A DNA stretch of 44,977 nucleotides from Cymbomonas tetramitiformis. Lineage: Eukaryota; Chlorophyta; Pyramimonadophyceae; Pyramimonadales; Pyramimonadaceae. Positions within the stretch are counted from its first letter, which is position 1. Each line of letters starts with the position of its first letter. The stretch covers positions 44,219-89,195 of the forward strand of contig LGRX02035462.1 in assembly GCA_001247695.2 (NCBI GenBank), given 5' to 3'. The translations under genes were made by a program, and so were the position numbers. Shown here piece after piece: positions 43,201 to 44,977 of the stretch. Under the pieces are notes generated by a model. The model did no database searches. It saw nothing but the letters and a program-made list of their open reading frames with translations, and was not told the DNA's origin.

Positions 43201-44726
43201 GAGAATAAAACAACCAGCTTCCCTGGTTTGGCCACGGCTTTGTCAATGGAGGACATCAGCCATTTGAAGGAGGTGCAATCGTCGAAAAAAGTCTTTTTCT
43301 TCGACCCCTTCTCGTTCTGCACGATGCGTGAGAGTGCGAGGCAGGTAACCTCCTCCTTCGTGATGTCCTCCGACACCACGATGACATTGCACGACAGGAA
43401 CCGTTTGTCCCGGGCCTCCAGTTTTTTCCCGCCAACCACGGCGCCATCTTGGAAGGCACGAGTGAAAAACTCGTACCTTCCATGTCCATCGATGGCGATG
43501 TAACTCTTACTGAAAACAGAAACAAACACAGCACGCCATTTAAAACGACAAAGAACACGGTTCAAGGGTTAGAGAAACTATTTATAAAATATATATAAGT
43601 TGTTTACTTTAGCTTAAGCTACCATTGACTGTCTAGCATCCACAGAGGACATTGCATCCTACGTCTTTTCGCGTTGCGCTCAGCGTCTTTTTTATTCTTG
43701 AGTCTCCTCTTAGCTACTGCCACATCCGGAACATTATACCAGCCAAAGGGAACACTGTTCTTGCTGCAAGATTCTTCCTCATCTTCTGCGGATTCATCAT
43801 CTACAAGCAAAACTCGCTCGGACACCGGATGTTCTTCGTGCGAGCAGGAGTCCTGAAGGGAGTCAGTAGACCTGCAGCATGCAAAGCAAATAAACAGCAA
43901 GAAAGTCACCATGCAAAACCAAGAAGAGTTCCAGCACTAACCTTTTTTGGCTGAAGTTTAGAAAAGAGTTCATCGATGAACCCTTTCTAAAAAACGCTGC
44001 TAAAGAAACAAGTTTTTTGACCGGTTTAAAGAAAAGAGTTCATCGATGAACGCTTTCTTTATTTTGTTGCTAATGCTTGAGTTTTTTTTGACTGTTTTAA
44101 AGAATAGCGTTCATCGATGAGCGTTTTCCTCAGCTTTCCTTGTATTTTTCTTACAAAAAACTGAATCAGAAAGAAATAACGCCGTTTTTGCGACTCCAAA
44201 GCGCAAACTTATAAGAAAAATACAAGGAAAACTAAGGAAAACGCTCATCGATGAACGCTTTTCTTTAAAACAGTCAAAAAAACTCAAGCATTAGCAACAA
44301 AATAAAGAAAGAGTTCATCGATGAACTCGTTTCTTTAAACAGGTCAAAAAACTTGTTTCTTTAGCAGCGTTTTTTTTAGAAAGGGTTCATCGATGAACTC
44401 TTTTCTAAACCTGTCTCTTTTGTACGTTTTTTTCAGCGCAGTTTTTGAAGAAGTAGGTTTAGTGAATCTTACCCGTCGGCCTTCGGATCTCCTTTTTTGG
44501 CACGGCACCAGATCATCGTCTGGGAGAGGTCGATGCCGTTCTTTTCAATCGACTTCTCTACGTTGAGACCGCCGTGGTTGTGGCCTCTTGGGATGTCGCT
44601 GAATGAGCAGTCGGCGAGTTTAAGCACCTTCTGCTCAACAAAGCGTTGCTCCATGACGTCAGCGTATACCAATCTTTCGGTGTTGGCATCTCCCGACTTC
44701 TTCGTGCTTCCTTTCTTTGGAGGCAT
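40251..44726 (-). CDS. ParB-like domain plus beta-class DNA N6/N4 methyltransferase, seven exons
   Basis: Exons (minus): 44726-44473, 43871-43623, 43509-42999, 42924-42677, 42591-41177, 41077-40513, 40435-40251. All six introns are GT...AG (601, 113, 74, 85, 99 and 77 bp) and all phases agree. The N-terminus resembles ParB (VLKLADCSFSDIPRG, NVEKSIEKNGIDL; then SYIAIDGHGRYEFF like the ParB D-G-x-R strand). After a Lys-rich and then a very acidic middle comes the methyltransferase: ADITDVPWG (motif IV, DPPY-like with Val for Pro), then LDPFMGSG joined across the last intron to TTGIGALRMGRVFIGVELK (motif I, SAM binding). IV-before-I order is beta class. The predicted role is base methylation of DNA. 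Exon 5 has TAA (42285), TGA (41967) and a one-base shift near 41855, so it may be damaged, mis-assembled or contain unseen introns. Confidence 0.8.
43956..44410. repeat. 455-bp nested palindrome in the first intron of the methyltransferase gene
   Basis: Arms 43956-44153 and 44212-44410 are near-perfect reverse complements (about 198 bp) around a 58-bp spacer. Each arm contains three smaller hairpins centred on TTCATCGATGA(A/G), six in all (about 43970, 44040, 44111, 44240, 44311 and 44388). It lies wholly within the 601-bp intron 43872-44472. Confidence 0.92.
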
Positions 44727-44977
44727 GTTTGCTTGTTTCTTTTGACTTTAAATCGCTGCGCTTTTTCTTTGGCTGCTTGAGTTCTTTACTAGCTCTCAAC
44801 TGTCTTCAGGTTTTCTTCGACTTCTCTTTCCGACAAACGTCGACTCCCTTGGTCAGTGTCGTTCTCGACTGGATATTTTTCGTCTCGATATTTTTTTCCC
44901 AAATTTTCAAAGCGTCTCCTCGAGTCGAATATTTTCAAGGTCTCGCCTCGACTCGATTTCCCCCTTCGGCTTCTCTT
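44727..44977 (-). promoter_or_regulatory. Upstream region of the ParB-methyltransferase gene
   Basis: Sequence before the ATG at 44726. On the minus strand the 160 bp before the start are purine-rich (AAAGAAAAAGCGC, AAAAGAAACAAGCAAAC), as in a leader. TCGAGTCGA/TCGACTCGA-like words recur at 44867-44957. No TATA box or defined site is recognised. Confidence 0.35.

Overview
The window is nuclear DNA of a eukaryote with spliceosomal introns. Exons are recognisable only as short GC-rich islands bounded by GT...AG signals, and most of the sequence is transposable elements and minisatellites. A leucine-rich-repeat gene that resembles axonemal LRRC43, together with chromodomain Ty3/gypsy elements and 74-113 bp introns, would suit a flagellated unicellular alga, perhaps a prasinophyte-type green alga. 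That is an inference; no marker gene here fixes the lineage.

Layout. 1-7505 (+): the 3' part of an LRR gene with Pro/Glu/Lys-rich linkers. Several of its introns each carry a different minisatellite (units of 44, 43, 39, 57, 27 and 28 bp). 8572-9895: inverted, damaged copies of one block of that gene around a 364-bp tandem duplication. 11152-11370 (+): a RecQ-helicase-like fragment. 13263-18507 (+): a Ty3/gypsy chromodomain retrotransposon (gag, protease, RT, RNase H, integrase, chromodomain) with a 262-bp TIR element inserted in pol. 18723-21622 (-): a second retroelement gag, split by an 847-bp piggyBac-like MITE at a TTAA. 22923-26851 (+): an unusual element with short terminal direct repeats, encoding a LINE-type RNase H and an adenine-methyltransferase-like domain in three overlapping frames. 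26913-28946: a small non-coding LTR element with 5-bp target duplications, one LTR of which holds a further 252-bp insertion. 30227-33240 (+): a Tudor-like exon followed by a 25-residue Cys/His zinc-finger array of about 17 units. 34117-34640 (+): a decayed gypsy RT. 35926-36526 (+): a small putative gene. 36655-38135 (-): a decayed CCHC gag. 38819-39160 (+): a 113-residue ORF with a second 262-bp TIR element after its stop. 40251-44726 (-): a seven-exon gene joining a ParB-like N-terminus to a beta-class DNA N6/N4 methyltransferase; its first intron holds a 455-bp nested palindrome.

The most interesting items are the intron-containing ParB-methyltransferase gene with its palindrome-bearing intron, the RNase H plus methyltransferase element, and the two equal-length TIR elements whose inner arms have diverged while staying self-complementary. 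Many insertions can be checked within the window because removing them rejoins an ORF or matches an empty-site copy. Two unrelated methyltransferase-like proteins in 45 kb hint that DNA methylation is linked to the mobile DNA of this genome, but that link is inference.
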